From Clostridia bacterium (GTDB taxonomy: Bacteria > Bacillota > Clostridia > Christensenellales > Aristaeellaceae), in NCBI GenBank assembly GCA_017471885.1, contig JAFURI010000019.1:1-42351 (forward strand): a stretch of DNA of 42,351 bases, in the 5' to 3' direction. Each line of letters begins with the position of its first letter. The first letter of the stretch is position 1. Made by a program: the position numbers and the translations under genes. The notes below the pieces were generated by a model. That model did no database searches. It worked only from the letters and a program-made list of their open reading frames with translations, and had not been told where the DNA came from. Below, piece by piece: positions 32,534 through 40,871 of the stretch.

Positions 32534-33318
32534 GATGAGGTGCCTCCTTGTGGAATGGTGGGGCGCGCGCTCTCCAGCAGCACTGCGGGGAGGAGCGCCT
32601 GCACGCCGTCGTAGTCCGCAGGCGCAATGCCGACGGCGGCGCGGCATTCCCGCCATGCGCCGCAGCAAAGCAGCCGGACGGAGGACGGGCGGAAAACAGT
32701 CATGGCGCTTAGTCCGGCGGCGGTACGCACGGTGATCTGCCGAAGCCCCGGGTTAAGTTTGCCGGGCTGCGGAGCGGGGATAAGCCTGCGGGCGGCGCGG
32801 CGGGAGATGACGATCACCGGCAGGGCGGTCAGGGGATCCCGGAGCAGATTGCCGCTGTCTGTCAGCGCAGTCAGGGTGATTTTTGCCTGACCGCAGCGGA
32901 GCTCCACACAGGCGCACTGAAGCGGCGGCTCGCGGTGGATCAGCGAAGCGGGCGCGGGCAGGGCGCAGCAGGAAAGCAGCAGACACAGGCTGCAGGGGAG
33001 CGGGGTGCTCAGCGCAAGGCGCATGCAGCCGCCCAGCAGCAGCGTCAGCGAAAGAACGACGCCGCACAGCCTCAGCCGCAGGGGACGTGGCGCGTCCGGC
33101 CAGACAAGGACAGGCGAGAGGAGAATCAGCGTCAGCGCGCCCGCGCGGCAGACAGGCAGCAGGGCTGCGAGGGTTGACGCAGCGGCGCACAGCATGCAGA
33201 CCAGGATCAGCCGCCCGGGCTGCGGATGGGGGAGACAGGCCGTGCGGCCTGCGGCGGGCAGGATGCACAGCGCGCAGACAAGCTGTTCCAGTGCATACAG
33301 CCAGACGCTGACCCGCAT
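32530..33318 (-). CDS. spoIIGA: Sigma-E processing peptidase SpoIIGA
   Basis: The 262-residue protein has five hydrophobic helices in residues 1-125 and a cytoplasmic domain with the aspartic-protease-like motif [20 protein letters not shown] (D154-S-G). This motif and the position just upstream of sigE are diagnostic. It cleaves pro-sigma-E upon a signal from the forespore. Length is shorter than in Bacillus (about 309), with shorter helical loops. ATG 33318 has GGGAGG upstream; an in-frame extension to 33369 crosses the promoter region. Confidence 0.93.
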   Translation of the reverse strand: MRVSVWLYALEQLVCALCILPAAGRTACLPHPQPGRLILVCMLCAAASTLAALLPVCRAGALTLILLSPVLVWPDAPRPLRLRLCGVVLSLTLLLGGCMRLALSTPLPCSLCLLLSCCALPAPASLIHREPPLQCACVELRCGQAKITLTALTDSGNLLRDPLTALPVIVISRRAARRLIPAPQPGKLNPGLRQITVRTAAGLSAMTVFRPSSVRLLCCGAWRECRAAVGIAPADYDGVQALLPAVLLESARPTIPQGGTSS

Positions 33319-33344
33319 GTCATCCGCCTCCCTTCTGTGAGAGG

Positions 33345-33379
33345 AGTATAGCGCGGATGGCGGGCGCAAAACCGTCGAA
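33345..33379 (-). promoter_or_regulatory. Candidate spoIIG promoter with a Spo0A-box-like site
   Basis: On the minus strand TATACT (33350-33345) could be the -10. TTCGACG (33379-33373) lies 22 bp upstream and differs by one base from the reversed Spo0A box TTCGACA. A weak -35 and long spacing are as in the Bacillus spoIIG promoter. Only one box is convincing. Confidence 0.5.
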
Positions 33380-33414
33380 GCAGCTTGCGGAGGCTGGCGA
33401 AAAAGGCGGAAATA

Positions 33415-33423
33415 TGCTATGAT
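33415..33423 (+). promoter_or_regulatory. Extended -10 promoter of the YgjP-like gene
   Basis: TGCTATGAT (33415-33423) is an extended -10 about 24 nt before TTG 33448. The -35 is poor. Confidence 0.6.
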
Positions 33424-33447
33424 ACCGGCACGCGGAGGTGAAAGGGC

Positions 33448-33954
33448 TTGCGGTACAAAGCGTATGAGATAAAGGTCACGGTGCGTAAAAACTGCAGGAA
33501 TCTGGTGCTGCGCTGCAGGGATGGCGACCTGATGCTGTCCGTGCCGCCCGGCGTGCCTTCGGAAAGAATTGAAGCGTTCCTTGCCTCCGAAGAAGGGTGG
33601 ATGCGCAGCGCGCTGATCCGGAATCCTGCACCCGGGCAGATGGGAGATCCTGCGGAACTGAAGGCTCTTGTGGCGCGGTATCTGCCTGTATGGCAGGAGA
33701 GGATGGGCGTTGAGGCCTCCGCGCTACGGTACCGGAGGATGGTCAGCAAGTGGGGCAGCTGCAACTGCAGAACGGGCGTTATCACCCTGAATATGCGCCT
33801 TGCCGGGCAGGAGGACGCGCTGGTGGAGTATGTGCTGGTGCATGAGCTATGTCATCTGCTTCAGCCGAATCATTCGCCGGCGTTTTACGAAGTATTGTCC
33901 GCTATGATGCCGGACTGGCCTGCGCGGCGGCGCAGACTGAACGGGAAGGCCTGA
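33448..33954 (+). CDS. YgjP-like (DUF45/SprT-like) metallopeptidase
   Basis: The 168-residue protein has the zincin motif VLVHELCHLLQPNHSPAFY (HExxH with a third ligand histidine) and the conserved WGSCN segment before it, which mark the YgjP/DUF45 family. It should be a small cytoplasmic metallopeptidase; substrate unknown. The start is TTG 33448, placed seven bases after GGAGGTG; no in-frame ATG lies near. It is followed by the MazF-like gene after 63 nt without terminator. Confidence 0.92.
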   Translation: MRYKAYEIKVTVRKNCRNLVLRCRDGDLMLSVPPGVPSERIEAFLASEEGWMRSALIRNPAPGQMGDPAELKALVARYLPVWQERMGVEASALRYRRMVSKWGSCNCRTGVITLNMRLAGQEDALVEYVLVHELCHLLQPNHSPAFYEVLSAMMPDWPARRRRLNGKA

Positions 33955-34017
33955 CGCGGCATACCCTGATGGGGAAGGGGATTTTATCCCTTGACATCCC
34001 GGACGGAGTGTGACAAT

Positions 34018-34410
34018 ATGAAACGCGGAGAAATTTACCGGGCCGATCTGGATCCTGTGGTGGGTTCCGAGCAGGGAGGAATACGGCCCGTAGTGATCAT
34101 CCAGAATGATATAGGCAACCAGCACAGCACTACGGTGATTGTGGCGGCGCTGACAAGCCGGGACAAGAAGAGTCATCTGCCGGTGCATGTGAGCGTGAGT
34201 GCGGAGGAAACCGGCCTGAAAAAGGATTCGGTCATCCTGACCGAGCAGCTCCGTACGCTGGAAAAATCGCGCCTGACCAGATATCTGGGGCAGCTGACGC
34301 CCGGGGCCATGCAGAGGCTGGACCGCGCGCTGGCGCTGTCTCTGGGCACGGGAGTCGGGGGCTGTACGCAAGGAGGAAAGTATGAACATCAGGGAAAGAT
34401 TTGCCAATAG
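34018..34410 (+). CDS. MazF/PemK family mRNA interferase toxin
   Basis: The 130-residue protein starts MKRGEIYRADLDPVVGSEQG and has GIRPVVIIQNDIGN and LTEQLRTLEKSRL, as in B. subtilis NdoA (EndoA), with the conserved arginine and threonine of the catalytic pocket (RPVV, ALTS). It should cleave mRNA at short motifs. The C-terminus is about 18 residues longer than usual, running through the RBS and first 29 nt of the next gene. No antitoxin gene (MazE or EndoAI-like) lies upstream; the neighbour is a YgjP-like peptidase. The RBS is GGAG at 34005. Confidence 0.93.
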   Translation: MKRGEIYRADLDPVVGSEQGGIRPVVIIQNDIGNQHSTTVIVAALTSRDKKSHLPVHVSVSAEETGLKKDSVILTEQLRTLEKSRLTRYLGQLTPGAMQRLDRALALSLGTGVGGCTQGGKYEHQGKICQ

Positions 34411-35260
34411 GGCGCTGCGGAAGGAGTTTATCATGGCCTACGGGCAGATTATGCTGGGCTGTCTGATCGGCGGCGCGGCGTATCCGCTGTTTTTGATGCC
34501 CAACAATATCGCGCCCGGCGGCCTGAGCGGCCTGGCAATGATCATCAACTATCTTTTCGGCGCGCCGGTGGGCACCACAAGCCTGCTGCTGAACGTGCCG
34601 CTGTTCATCCTCGGCTGGAAGGCCATGGGAAGGGTGTTCGTGTTCCGCTCGCTGCTGGCTACGTTCCTGTTCTCCATGTCCATTGATCTTTTGAAATTCC
34701 AGCCCCTGACCATGGATCCGCTGCTGGGCACGCTGTTCGGCGGTATTCTGCTGGGCGCGGGTCTGGGCCTTATCCTGCGCGGCGGCGCGACCACCGGCGG
34801 TACGGATATGGCGGCCCGCATGGTGCACAAGCGGTTTCCGTTCATTACGGTGGGCGGCTTCCTGCTGCTGCTGGACTGTGCGGTGGTGGCGGCTGCGGCC
34901 GTGGCCATGGGCGCCAGCGAGGCGCTGTACGCGCTGATCTGTATCTACGTTTCCTCCAAGGTGGTGGATATGGTGCTGGAGGGCATGTCCTCCAACAAGG
35001 CGTGCTTTATCATTACTGATCAGTATGAGCGGGTGACGCAGCGCATTCTCGTGGAGATGGAGCGCGGCGTGACGTATCTGTCCGCCCGGGGCGCGTACAC
35101 CGGCCGGGAAAGGCCGGTGGTGCTGTGCGTGGTCAGCCGCATGGAGGTAGCGCGGATCAAGGACATCGTCCGTGAGGCGGACGAGCGAGCTTTCGTGTTC
35201 ATTACCGAGGCGCATGAGGCGCTGGGCGAGGGCTTCTCCCGCCTGAGCGCGGAGGATTGA
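34382..35260 (+). CDS. YitT family membrane protein (second copy)
   Basis: The 292-residue protein has five to six TM helices with FLMPNNIAPGGLSGLAMII and GGATTGGTDMAARMVHKRF, then a DUF2179 domain (about 205-285, FIITDQYERVTQRI, ERAFVFITEAHEALGEGF). It is a paralogue of the product of 26882..27751. ATG 34382 follows AAGGAGG, a strong RBS, although it lies within the MazF reading frame; the overlap of 29 nt suggests that the longer MazF tail is a by-product of read-through into this RBS. A hairpin follows the stop. Confidence 0.92.
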   Translation: MNIRERFANRALRKEFIMAYGQIMLGCLIGGAAYPLFLMPNNIAPGGLSGLAMIINYLFGAPVGTTSLLLNVPLFILGWKAMGRVFVFRSLLATFLFSMSIDLLKFQPLTMDPLLGTLFGGILLGAGLGLILRGGATTGGTDMAARMVHKRFPFITVGGFLLLLDCAVVAAAAVAMGASEALYALICIYVSSKVVDMVLEGMSSNKACFIITDQYERVTQRILVEMERGVTYLSARGAYTGRERPVVLCVVSRMEVARIKDIVREADERAFVFITEAHEALGEGFSRLSAED

Positions 35261-35262
35261 CG

Positions 35263-35297
35263 AAAAAAAGAGCCGGAGGATGCTGTCCTCCGGCTCT
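35263..35297. terminator. Terminator-like hairpin without a plus-strand T-run
   Basis: A 12-bp perfect GC-rich stem (35269-35280 with 35286-35297) has a 5-nt loop. The plus strand has an A-run before it (35263-35269) but GTGTG after it, so only minus-strand RNA would carry a T-run, and no minus-strand gene ends here. Confidence 0.6.
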
Positions 35298-35346
35298 GTG
35301 TGATGTATTATCCGGTTAATCGGACGAAAAAGACGGCAACTCCCTC

Positions 35347-35375
35347 TTTTCAAAACCAGAAAATACTGCTATAAT
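35347..35375 (+). promoter_or_regulatory. Promoter of the BMP-family ABC transporter
   Basis: TTTTCA (35347-35352), 17 bp, TATAAT (35370-35375) with upstream TGC (extended -10). The leader carries a small hairpin with a TTCG tetraloop (35384-35397). Confidence 0.8.
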
Positions 35376-35383
35376 ATATCTGG

Positions 35384-35397
35384 AGCATTTCGATGCT
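35384..35397 (+). other. Short TTCG-tetraloop hairpin in the 5' leader
   Basis: AGCAT-TTCG-ATGCT begins about nine bases after the -10, within the first transcribed nucleotides, before the binding-protein gene. Such 5' stem-loops can protect highly expressed transcripts from decay. That role is inference. Confidence 0.6.
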
Positions 35398-35424
35398 AAC
35401 ATATTGAGAGGGGATCCGATACAC

Positions 35425-36528
35425 ATGAAAAAGTTCGTTTCTCTGCTGCTGGCGATCTCTATGCTGCTGGGCCTGGTGTCCTTTGCTGCTGCTGACGAGG
35501 CGCCCTTCCGCGTCGCGATGATCACCGACTACGGCGACATCACCGACCAGTCCTTCAACCAGACTACCTACGAAGCCTGCAAGGCCTTCTGCGAAGCCAA
35601 CAATGTGGACTTCAGCTACTTCAAGCCCGCCGGCGACTCCACCGCTGAGCGCGTGGCCATGGTCGACGCTGCTGTGGACGAGGGCTACAACGTGATCGTG
35701 ATGCCCGGCTACGCCTTCGGCGCCACCATCGCCGAGACCCAGGACCTGTATCCTGAGGTCACCTTCATCGCTCTGGACGTGTCCGAGGGCGATCTGGGCG
35801 TTGAGCTGTGCGACAACGTGTTCTGCGCTGTGTATCAGGAAGAGCTGTCCGGCTACATGGCCGGCTACGCTGCTGTGAAGCTGGGCTACAAGCACCTGGG
35901 CTTCCTGGGCGGCATGGCTGTGCCCGCCGTTATCCGCTTCGGCTACGGCTTCGTGCAGGGCGCTGACGCTGCTGCCAAGGAGCTGGGCATCACCAACGAA
36001 GTGTCCGTTGAGTATGTGTACGGCAACCAGTTCTACGGCGACGCCGACATCACCGCTTACATGGACAACTGGTATCAGACCCTGGGCGTGGAGATCGTCT
36101 TCGCTTGCGGCGGCGGTATCTTCACCTCTGCTGCTGAGGCTGCTGTGAAGGTCAACGGCAAGGTCATCGGCGTTGACACCGACCAGTCCTTCAACATCGA
36201 CGCTGCCTATGGCGACAAGATCACCGTGACCTCCGCCATGAAGGGCCTGGCTGCCACCGTCAACACCCTGCTGACCGAAACCGTGCTGAACGGCAACTTC
36301 GCCAACTACGGCGGCAAGGTGCAGACCCTGGGCCTGGTGTCCGGCGAGGATATGAGCCTGAACTATGTGGCTCTGCCCGAGACCACTCAGTTCGCCGATA
36401 CCTTCACCCGTGACGACTACGTTGCTCTGGTGAAGGGCATGGTCGACGGCACTGTCGTCGTGTCCAACGCGATCGACGCGATGCCCGCCACCACCATCAC
36501 TGTGACCGACCACGGCACCGTGAAGTAA
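35425..36528 (+). CDS. BMP family substrate-binding protein of a nucleoside-type ABC importer
   Basis: The 367-residue protein has a Sec signal peptide (MKKFVSLLLAISMLLGLVSF, cleavage near AAA-DE), then a PnrA-like two-lobe fold: FRVAMITDYGDITDQSFNQT, NVIVMPGYAFG, HLGFLGGMAVPAVIRFGYGF, FACGGGIFTSA, VIGVDTDQS. BMP proteins bind nucleosides or related ligands. Unusually there is no lipobox cysteine, so membrane attachment must come another way. Codon use differs from neighbours (many GCT, few rare codons), as expected for high expression. ATG 35425 follows GAGAGGGG. It leads the transporter set 35425..40358. Confidence 0.93.
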   Translation: MKKFVSLLLAISMLLGLVSFAAADEAPFRVAMITDYGDITDQSFNQTTYEACKAFCEANNVDFSYFKPAGDSTAERVAMVDAAVDEGYNVIVMPGYAFGATIAETQDLYPEVTFIALDVSEGDLGVELCDNVFCAVYQEELSGYMAGYAAVKLGYKHLGFLGGMAVPAVIRFGYGFVQGADAAAKELGITNEVSVEYVYGNQFYGDADITAYMDNWYQTLGVEIVFACGGGIFTSAAEAAVKVNGKVIGVDTDQSFNIDAAYGDKITVTSAMKGLAATVNTLLTETVLNGNFANYGGKVQTLGLVSGEDMSLNYVALPETTQFADTFTRDDYVALVKGMVDGTVVVSNAIDAMPATTITVTDHGTVK

Positions 36529-36541
36529 TCCAAGCGCCTGT

Positions 36542-36575
36542 TCCGGGGATGGGGTAACCTGTCCCCGGACTTTTG
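36542..36575 (+). terminator. Attenuating terminator after the binding-protein gene
   Basis: An 8-bp stem (36542-36549 with 36562-36569) is followed by CTTTTG. It would raise the amount of binding protein over the ATPase and permeases, the usual stoichiometry. Confidence 0.7.
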
Positions 36576-36619
36576 ACAAAAGCCCCGGCCTCCCGTCAAT
36601 GGAAGCAGGGGCTTTTGTC
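36575..36619 (+). terminator. Second long hairpin in the BMP-ATPase gap
   Basis: A 12-bp perfect stem (36575-36586 with 36608-36619) with a 21-nt loop; the T-run is inside the 3' arm. It may act as a further terminator or RNA-stabilising structure. Confidence 0.6.
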
Positions 36620-36759
36620 AGAAGATATCGGGTGAAGCTGCGCAACCGTAAAGGAACAGGCTCGCCATGCGTGCCCACCCCCGGCGAGAGGCCGGGCGCA
36701 GGGGCGTGCCTTTTGCCTGTATAACTGAGACGAATCGTTCAATGTGGGAGGTATGCTTT
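36620..36759 (+). other. Structured leader of the ATPase gene
   Basis: The 140 nt between the hairpins and the ATPase start include a 6-bp stem CTCGCC/GGCGAG (36661-36688) and an alternative CCCGGC/GCCGGG stem (36680-36696) that share bases. No clear promoter is present, though TATAAC at 36720-36725 could be a weak -10. I see no match to a known riboswitch. Confidence 0.4.
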
Positions 36760-38289
36760 TTGGAGAATCAGTATGCTATTGAGATGCTGGGCATCACCAA
36801 ACGTTTCCCGGGCATTATTGCAAATGACAATATCACCCTGCAGCTGAAAAAGGGCGAGATCCATGCGCTGCTGGGTGAAAACGGCGCGGGTAAATCCACT
36901 CTGATGAGCGTGCTTTTCGGCCTGTATCAGCCGGAGGCGGGCGTGATCAAAAAGGACGGGCAGGAGGTTGCCATCCGCAATCCCAACGATGCGACGGCGC
37001 TGGGCATCGGCATGGTGCATCAGCACTTCAAGCTGGTGGAGTGCTTCACTGTGCTGGACAATATCATCATGGGCGTGGAGCCCAACCGTTTCGGTTTCCT
37101 GCAGAAGAAGGAAGCCCGCCGCAAGGTGAAGGAGCTGTCCGAACGCTACGGATTGCATGTGGATCCCGACGCGAAGATTGAGGATATCACCGTGGGCATG
37201 CAGCAGCGCACCGAGATCCTCAAGATGCTCTACCGTGACAATGAGATCCTGATCTTCGACGAGCCTACCGCGGTGCTCACCCCTCAGGAAATCGACGAGC
37301 TGATGCAGATCATGCGCAATCTGGCCGCGGAGGGCAAGTCCATTCTGTTCATCAGCCACAAGCTGGCGGAGATCATGGCCGTGGCGGATCGCTGCAGCGT
37401 GCTGCGCAAGGGCAAGTATATCGGCACGGTGGAAACGAAGAACACCACCATGGAGGAGCTTTCTGCCATGATGGTGGGCCGCAACGTCAATTTCCATGTG
37501 GAAAAGGTCGAGAAGACCCCCGGCGACGTGGTGCTCAAGGTGGAAAACATGACCGTCGCTTCCCGTGTGCACAAGAACAACGCTGTGCGCGGCGTATCCT
37601 TCGAGGTGCGGGCGGGCGAGATTGTGTGTATCGCGGGCATTGACGGCAACGGTCAGACGGAGCTGGTCTACGGCCTGACCGGCCTGGAGCCGGTGACGGA
37701 GGGCAAGGTAACCCTGAAGGGCACGGATATCACCAAAGCGCCCATCCGCAGCCGCAATACCATGGGCATGAGCCACATCCCCGAGGATCGTCACAAGCAC
37801 GGTCTGGTGCTGGATTACACGCTGGAGGACAATATTGTGCTGCAGCGGTACTTTGAGCCGGAGTTCACCCGCGGCGGCTTCCTGCGCAGGAAGAATATCC
37901 GCGGCTATGCCGAGCGGCTGATTGAGCAGTACGACGTGCGCTCCGGTCAGGGCGCGGTAACCTCCGCCCGCAGCATGTCCGGCGGCAACCAGCAGAAGGC
38001 TATCGTTGCCCGCGAGATTGACCGTGATCCCGAGCTGCTGATCGCCGTGCAGCCCACCCGCGGACTGGACGTGGGCGCCATTGAGTACATTCACAGGCAG
38101 ATCGTCGCCGAACGCGATGCGGGCAAGGCCGTGCTGCTGGTCTCGCTGGAAATGGACGAGGTAATGGACGTATCTGACCGGATTCTGGTGATGTACGAAG
38201 GCGAAATCGTGGGTCAGCTGGATCCCCGCACGACCACTGCTGAAGAAATGGGCCTGTACATGGCAGGCGCCAAGAGAGAGGAGATGTGA
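36760..38289 (+). CDS. Double-domain ABC ATPase of the nucleoside-type importer
   Basis: The 509-residue protein has two nucleotide-binding domains. The first has Walker A GENGAGKST (39-47), EILIFDEPTAVLTPQEIDEL (Walker B) and a signature degenerate as ITVGMQQRTEI. The second has a degenerate P-loop GIDGNGQTEL and an intact MSGGNQQKAIVARE signature. This asymmetry is normal for the RbsA/NupA-like group. The start is TTG 36760, seven bases after GGGAGGT; ATG 36742 would put the RBS inside the gene. It overlaps nothing and precedes the permease by 3 nt. Confidence 0.95.
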   Translation: MENQYAIEMLGITKRFPGIIANDNITLQLKKGEIHALLGENGAGKSTLMSVLFGLYQPEAGVIKKDGQEVAIRNPNDATALGIGMVHQHFKLVECFTVLDNIIMGVEPNRFGFLQKKEARRKVKELSERYGLHVDPDAKIEDITVGMQQRTEILKMLYRDNEILIFDEPTAVLTPQEIDELMQIMRNLAAEGKSILFISHKLAEIMAVADRCSVLRKGKYIGTVETKNTTMEELSAMMVGRNVNFHVEKVEKTPGDVVLKVENMTVASRVHKNNAVRGVSFEVRAGEIVCIAGIDGNGQTELVYGLTGLEPVTEGKVTLKGTDITKAPIRSRNTMGMSHIPEDRHKHGLVLDYTLEDNIVLQRYFEPEFTRGGFLRRKNIRGYAERLIEQYDVRSGQGAVTSARSMSGGNQQKAIVAREIDRDPELLIAVQPTRGLDVGAIEYIHRQIVAERDAGKAVLLVSLEMDEVMDVSDRILVMYEGEIVGQLDPRTTTAEEMGLYMAGAKREEM

Positions 38290-38292
38290 TCC

Positions 38293-39417
38293 ATGGCAGC
38301 CAAGAAGCGCACCCCCATCCTGCGGATCCCTGCGGTGCAGACGCTGCTGGCCTCTCTGGTCTGCATCCTGCTGGGCCTGGTGGTAGGCTATATCGCCCTG
38401 CTGCTGATCAATCCCGCCGGTGCATGGGAAGCCATCACCGATATCGTCAAGAATTTCTGGACCTACTCCAACTCCCGTGCGCAGATGAAGTATCTGGGCA
38501 ACACGCTGGTGAAGGCCGCGCCGCTGCTGATGTGCAGCCTGTCCGTGCTGTTTGCATACAAGGTCGGCCTGTTCAATATCGGCGCAGCCGGTCAGTATGT
38601 GGCGGGCGCTGGCGCGGGCCTGTATTGTGCGCTGGCGCTGGGCCTGCCCTGGTGGGTGTGCATGATCGCCGCCGCCCTCGCCGGCGCGCTGCTGGGCTGC
38701 CTCTCCGGTATGCTCAAGGCTTACCGCAACGTCAATGAGGTTATCTCCGGCATCATGCTGAACTGGATTGCCCTGTACACCATCAACAGTCTGCTGAACG
38801 TGGTGAAGGACACTGCCAGCCCCTATACGGTGGTGCTGTCCAAGACCAATCCCTCTGCAGTGATTCCCTCCATGGGATTGGGTGCGCTGTTCACCAACAA
38901 CAAGTATGTGACCATCGCCATCCCGCTGGCAATCATCATCGCCGTGGCCATCTGGGTGCTGCTGGAAAAGACCAAACTGGGCTATGAGCTCAAGGCCACG
39001 GGCCTGAACCGCAACGCCGCCAGGTACTGCGGTATGCGCGAAAAGTACAATACCATTCTTACCATGGGCATTGCCGGTGCGCTGGCAGGTCTGGGCGCAG
39101 CGATGTTTTTCCTCTCCGGCTTCGAGGAGTGGTCGGTGACCCAGTCCTCCGTGCCGGCCATGGGCTTCAATGGCATTGCGGCGGCCTTCCTTGGCGGCCT
39201 GAATCCCATCGGCGCCATCTTCTCCTCCTTCTTTATCCAGCATATCACCAACGGCGGCGCGTATGTGGATATGAAGATGTACAGCTCCCAGATCTCCGAT
39301 TTCATTTCCTCTGTGATCATCTACCTGTGCGGCTTTGTACTGTTCTTCAAGTACTGCCTGAACCGCTGGCTCAATCACAGGGATGAAGCTGCGCTGCGGA
39401 AGGAGGGCGACAAGTAA
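38293..39417 (+). CDS. ABC permease, nucleoside-type importer (first)
   Basis: The 374-residue polytopic protein of the BPD_transp_2 (LivM/RbsC-like) group has about ten TM helices, with FAYKVGLFNIGAAGQYVAGA and NVNEVISGIMLNWIALY as family marks and GIAAAFLGGLNPIGAIFSSF near the C-terminus. It pairs with the next permease to form the channel. Its stop overlaps the next start by 1 nt (TAATG). RBS GAGGAG before ATG 38293. Confidence 0.94.
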   Translation: MAAKKRTPILRIPAVQTLLASLVCILLGLVVGYIALLLINPAGAWEAITDIVKNFWTYSNSRAQMKYLGNTLVKAAPLLMCSLSVLFAYKVGLFNIGAAGQYVAGAGAGLYCALALGLPWWVCMIAAALAGALLGCLSGMLKAYRNVNEVISGIMLNWIALYTINSLLNVVKDTASPYTVVLSKTNPSAVIPSMGLGALFTNNKYVTIAIPLAIIIAVAIWVLLEKTKLGYELKATGLNRNAARYCGMREKYNTILTMGIAGALAGLGAAMFFLSGFEEWSVTQSSVPAMGFNGIAAAFLGGLNPIGAIFSSFFIQHITNGGAYVDMKMYSSQISDFISSVIIYLCGFVLFFKYCLNRWLNHRDEAALRKEGDK

Positions 39418-40358
39418 TGACGCTGCTGATTCAATACATGCTGATTTTCGCCTCCGTGCTGCTGCTGGTGGCGCTGGGCGGCTGCTTCTCCGAGCATTCC
39501 GGCGTCATCAACATCGGTCTGGAGGGCATCATGGTGTTCGGTGCGCTGGGCGGCGCGCTGGTGATGAAGTATCTGCCCGAGAATGCCTCTGCCGCAACGG
39601 TGATCTTCCTGAGCATCATGGCTGCCATGCTGGTGGGTATGCTCTATTCGCTGCTGCTGGCTGTGGCGGCTATCAACCTGAAGGCTGACCAGACGCTGGT
39701 GGGTACGGCCATGAATCTGCTGGGCACCGCTGCCGCCACCGTGTTCGTCAAGGCCATGAACACTGCCGAGAACCCTGACAACGTATCCTCCACGATCCAG
39801 TACATAAGCGCCAAGAAGGCCTTCATTGTGGATATTGGCGGCTTCGAATTCAACTGGTTTATGCTGCTGGCTCTGATCCTGCTGGTGATTTCGTGGGTGC
39901 TTTTGTACAAGACCAAGTTTGGTCTGCGGCTGCAGGCATGCGGCGAGCATCCTCAGGCGGCAGACTCCGTGGGCATCAATGTGTACAGCATGCGCTACGC
40001 CGGCGTGCTGATCTCCGGCCTGCTGGGCGGCGTGGGCGGTCTGGTGTATATCACCGCCGGCGTTTCCGAGTGGAAGTTTGAAAACGGCGTGGCTGGCTTC
40101 GGCTTCCTTGCGCTGGCTGTGATGATCTTCGGCCAGTGGAAGCCTATCCGAATCGCGATGGCCGCGCTGCTGTTCGGCCTGTTCCGCAGTCTGAGCAACG
40201 TGTACACGGGCTTCGATTTCCTTGCCAGGCTGAACATCCCCAGCAGCGTGTACAACATGTTGCCCTACATCATTTCTCTGGTGGTGCTGGCCCTTACCAG
40301 CAGCAAGTCCCATGCGCCCAAGGCGGAGGGCATACCCTACGACAAGGGATCAAGATAA
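39417..40358 (+). CDS. ABC permease, nucleoside-type importer (second)
   Basis: The 313-residue permease of the same BPD_transp_2 group has about eight to nine TM helices, with SEHSGVINIGLEGIMVFGAL, LGTAAATVFVKAM and SGLLGGVGGLVYITAG. It is the shorter partner of the previous gene; the two are translationally coupled. It closes the transporter operon at a bidirectional terminator. Confidence 0.94.
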   Translation: MTLLIQYMLIFASVLLLVALGGCFSEHSGVINIGLEGIMVFGALGGALVMKYLPENASAATVIFLSIMAAMLVGMLYSLLLAVAAINLKADQTLVGTAMNLLGTAAATVFVKAMNTAENPDNVSSTIQYISAKKAFIVDIGGFEFNWFMLLALILLVISWVLLYKTKFGLRLQACGEHPQAADSVGINVYSMRYAGVLISGLLGGVGGLVYITAGVSEWKFENGVAGFGFLALAVMIFGQWKPIRIAMAALLFGLFRSLSNVYTGFDFLARLNIPSSVYNMLPYIISLVVLALTSSKSHAPKAEGIPYDKGSR

Positions 40359-40360
40359 CA

Positions 40361-40405
40361 GAAAAAAGGAGCTGCTTCTTCTATTGATGAGGAAGCAGCT
40401 CTTTT
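40361..40405. terminator. Bidirectional intrinsic terminator
   Basis: A 10-bp stem (40369-40378 with 40392-40401) is extended by a few inner pairs, with an A-run at 40362-40367 and TTTT at 40402-40405. It serves the transporter operon and the convergent PNPOx-like gene. Confidence 0.88.
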
Positions 40406-40409
40406 GCGC

Positions 40410-40838
40410 TTACGGAAAGACGATATCATAGCGGGTTCCGCAGTTCATCAGCACTCCGGTGCGCAGATGCAGGCGGAGGATAACGGTGTTGGGGTCGCTC
40501 TCGCAGACGTGGCCGTTGTGGTACCAGGAGGCAAAGGCGGCGCGAAGTCTGTCCGCAAGGGCTGCATTTTCCGGGAGGAGAATATGGCCGAGGTTTTCGC
40601 CTGTACCGCGGGCGGTAAACCAGTCGCCGCAGACGGCAACGGCAGGGTTGAGCTGGATCTGCCGCATCTTGGAGGACTGCGCATGGGTGATCACGTAAAA
40701 GGATCCGTCCAAATACAGTGCGTTGACGGTGCGGACGCAGGGAGCGCCGTTGTCAAGCGTTGCCAGCGCGATGAGCGAGTCACGGCCGAAGCGCTCGCGC
40801 AGAATCTCCTGTGCGGCCAATGGGAATGCGTCGTGCAT
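40410..40838 (-). CDS. Pyridoxamine 5'-phosphate oxidase-like (flavin split-barrel) protein
   Basis: The 142-residue protein shows the split-barrel pattern: IALATLDNGAPCVRTVNALY, GSFYVITHAQSSKMRQIQLN and VAVCGDWFTARGTGENLGHI. It is of the general stress/NimA-like PNPOx group binding FMN, F420 or haem; the true cofactor is not evident. The start ATG 40838 has AAAGGAGC upstream; an in-frame extension to 40880 overlaps the promoter. Single-gene unit. Confidence 0.88.
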   Translation of the reverse strand: MHDAFPLAAQEILRERFGRDSLIALATLDNGAPCVRTVNALYLDGSFYVITHAQSSKMRQIQLNPAVAVCGDWFTARGTGENLGHILLPENAALADRLRAAFASWYHNGHVCESDPNTVILRLHLRTGVLMNCGTRYDIVFP

Positions 40839-40871
40839 GAAAACTGCTCCTTTGCAAAATCTGGTCAAATA

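Noticed and set aside
33991..34019. Promoter for mazF from TTGACA at 33991
   Set aside because: A 17-bp spacer would place the -10 on the start codon, and the hexamer there is poor.
36739..39378. Long minus-strand ORF (879 codons) opposite the transporter genes
   Set aside because: It is the complement of two genes with firm ABC-transporter motifs.
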